Positions 62,717 through 64,000 of a DNA stretch of 64,000 bases are shown piece after piece (position 1 is the first letter of the stretch; each line of letters begins with the position of its first letter). Under the pieces are notes generated by a model. The model was not told the DNA's origin, ran no database searches, and was given only the letters and a program-made list of their open reading frames with translations. This stretch comes from Winogradskyella undariae. GTDB taxonomy: Bacteria; Bacteroidota; Bacteroidia; Flavobacteriales; Flavobacteriaceae. The DNA is taken from positions 1 to 64,000 of the forward strand of contig NZ_JABTEL010000005.1 of assembly GCF_013285155.1 (NCBI RefSeq). Direction: 5' to 3'. Both the position numbers and the translations under genes were made by a program.

Positions 62717-63529
62717 ATGATTAAGAAAATAATATTTACAATTTCATTTATCATCATAACTGTTTGTGGTAATGCTCAAAAAAATATTAATGATTATAAA
62801 TATATCATTATACCTAATTCATTTGAGTTTTCTAAAAGTGACGATCAATATCAATTAAATTCTCTTTCTGAATTTTTATTCAAAAAGTATGGTTATGAAG
62901 CTTATTTAATTGATAATGTGCCAGAAGATATAAAATCTGATCGTTGCTCAGCTTTAACTGCTGATGTGTCTAATGAGGAAAAAACCATGTTTAAGACCCG
63001 AGTAGAAGTTATACTGAAAGATTGTTATGGAGAGGTTGTAATAAAATCTAAGATTGGTGAATCTAGACTAAAGGAATATCCAAAAGCTTATAATCAGGCT
63101 TTGAGGGATGCTTTTGAAACTTTTAAAAATTTAAATTATAAATATGTAGCTAAAGAAAAGATTGTAGAGACTTCAAAAGAAGAAGAACCTACAGTAATGA
63201 AGGTTGTTGCCAAGGAAAAGGAAATTACAGAAGAAGATACTAAAGTTCTAGTTCCTAAAGTAGAAGTTAAGGATAAGAAAGCAGAAGATGTTGTAAGTTC
63301 AAGTAAAGAAACAACATCAGAACTTTATTATGCACAAGCTATAACTAATGGATTTCAACTCGTAAATTCAGAACCAAAAGTGGTAATGATTTTATTGGCT
63401 ACATACGCTAAAGATGTGTTTTTAGTAAAAGATAAAAATGCCATTGTTTTTAATAAAGATGATCAATGGATTTATTCTCAAAATGAAGGAACAAGTTTAG
63501 AAGTGAGAGTTTTAGATATTAAATTCTAA
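62717..63529 (+). CDS. Exported hypothetical protein
   Basis: Unrecognised 270-aa protein with a signal peptide (ending CGNAQ, about 21 residues). The first domain (about 25-140) is alpha-beta with LNSLSEFLFKKYGYEAYLID, a Lys/Glu/Val-rich linker follows (about 150-205), and a short domain at the C-terminus (YYAQAITNGFQLVNSEPKVVMIL...). The stop overlaps the convergent rarA stop by 3 bp. It may share a transcript with the HAD gene, 11 bp upstream. Confidence 0.78.
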   Translation: MIKKIIFTISFIIITVCGNAQKNINDYKYIIIPNSFEFSKSDDQYQLNSLSEFLFKKYGYEAYLIDNVPEDIKSDRCSALTADVSNEEKTMFKTRVEVILKDCYGEVVIKSKIGESRLKEYPKAYNQALRDAFETFKNLNYKYVAKEKIVETSKEEEPTVMKVVAKEKEITEEDTKVLVPKVEVKDKKAEDVVSSSKETTSELYYAQAITNGFQLVNSEPKVVMILLATYAKDVFLVKDKNAIVFNKDDQWIYSQNEGTSLEVRVLDIKF

Positions 63530-64000
63530 TAACCATATTTGTCTTTCCACAGCGTTTTTAAATAATTACGTTGCGATTGCTCACGTGCATTATTTCCTGG
63601 GTTATATAGCTTAGTATTGGCTATTTCTTCTGGGAGAAACTCTTGATGAGCAAAATTATTTTCATAATTATGAGAATATTTATAAGCTTCTCCATAGCCT
63701 AATTCTTTCATCAGTTTTGTAGGTGCGTTTCGCATCGGTATTGGTACCGATAAATCACCTGTCTCTTTAACTAATTGTTGCGCTCTTCCAATAGCCTCGT
63801 AAGCTGCGTTGCTTTTTGGTGAGCTAGCTAAATATGTAGCGCATTGACTTAGTATAATCCGAGATTCTGGATTGCCAATAACAGAAACGGCCTGAAAAGT
63901 AGTGTTAGCAAGTACTAAAGCAGTAGGGTTTGCATTACCAATATCTTCACTTGCTAAAATTAAAAGTCGTCTTGCAATAAATTTTACATCTTCACCACCT
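63526..64000 (-). CDS. rarA: Replication-associated recombination protein A, C-terminal part
   Basis: The last 157 codons of a RarA/MgsA-type AAA+ ATPase; the rest lies beyond the window. GGEDVKFIARRLLILASEDIGNANPTAL and AVSVIGNPESRIILSQCATYLASSPKSNAAYEAI are typical of the tetramerisation domain, followed by PIPMRNAPTKLMKELGYG. RarA works at stalled replication forks. The frame continues to the window edge, so no start is seen. Confidence 0.93.
   Translation of the reverse strand, partial: GGEDVKFIARRLLILASEDIGNANPTALVLANTTFQAVSVIGNPESRIILSQCATYLASSPKSNAAYEAIGRAQQLVKETGDLSVPIPMRNAPTKLMKELGYGEAYKYSHNYENNFAHQEFLPEEIANTKLYNPGNNAREQSQRNYLKTLWKDKYGY

Overview
The window is chromosomal DNA from a member of the Bacteroidota, almost certainly a (probably marine) Flavobacteriaceae. 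The evidence is: low G+C; a gldJ / porU / porV block for gliding and type IX secretion; promoters of the Bacteroidota form TTG-N18/19-TAnnTTTG; A-rich leaders instead of Shine-Dalgarno sites; a fused Hpt-Adk protein; and PafA-type alkaline phosphatase. Most genes are ordinary housekeeping or envelope genes. I see no prophage, insertion sequence, CRISPR array or classical defence island.

Layout. 1-3.5 kb: two tandem tRNA-Val(UAC) units, two tandem M28 peptidase lipoproteins and tRNA-Ser(UGA). 3.9-7.3 kb: an unrecognised pair of exported proteins, one coiled-coil and one repeat plus barrel-like. 7.5-11.4 kb (minus): PAP2 phosphatase, MurF, GldJ. 11.8-22.1 kb (plus): PorU sortase, PorV, cytidine deaminase, pyruvate dehydrogenase E1 and E2, a third M28 peptidase and an SDR. 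22.2-31.1 kb: CbpM/CbpA, SprT-like protease, GDP-mannose pyrophosphorylase, DUF389 protein, MlaF/MlaE, and PafA followed by a DNA/RNA endonuclease. 31.1-36.7 kb (minus): glycosyltransferase, methyltransferase, KAS III and glycine decarboxylase.

36.8-42.5 kb is the most interesting part. A GbsR/MarR-type repressor sits beside an operon made of a DCC-domain membrane protein, two paralogous small membrane proteins, a TIGR01777 oxidoreductase-like protein and perhaps an ECF sigma factor with a degenerate anti-sigma protein. The same 26-bp inverted repeat (AAACTTTCA-N8-TGAAAGTTT) lies in the promoter regions of both the repressor and the operon, which defines a small autoregulated regulon visible directly in the DNA.

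42.5-54.9 kb: M3 peptidase; a GIY-YIG nuclease gene bracketed by inverted copies of a TCGAGCGCAGTCGAGA-type palindrome, with its last codons inside one copy; purE and purK; Hpt-Adk fusion; Obg; a potassium channel; a DUF4136 lipoprotein; an SDR; an orphan Imm53-type protein; a second nested palindromic element; an unusually long PLP enzyme; and two homologous tandem membrane proteins. 55.1-64 kb: B12-binding radical SAM protein, Dus, small proteins, RadC, a deacetylase-like protein, YjjG-type HAD phosphatase, an exported hypothetical protein and the C-terminal part of RarA cut by the window edge.

Coordinates marked as start choices were set by signal peptides, conserved N-termini and promoter positions. 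Functional calls come from motifs read by eye; no database search was run.
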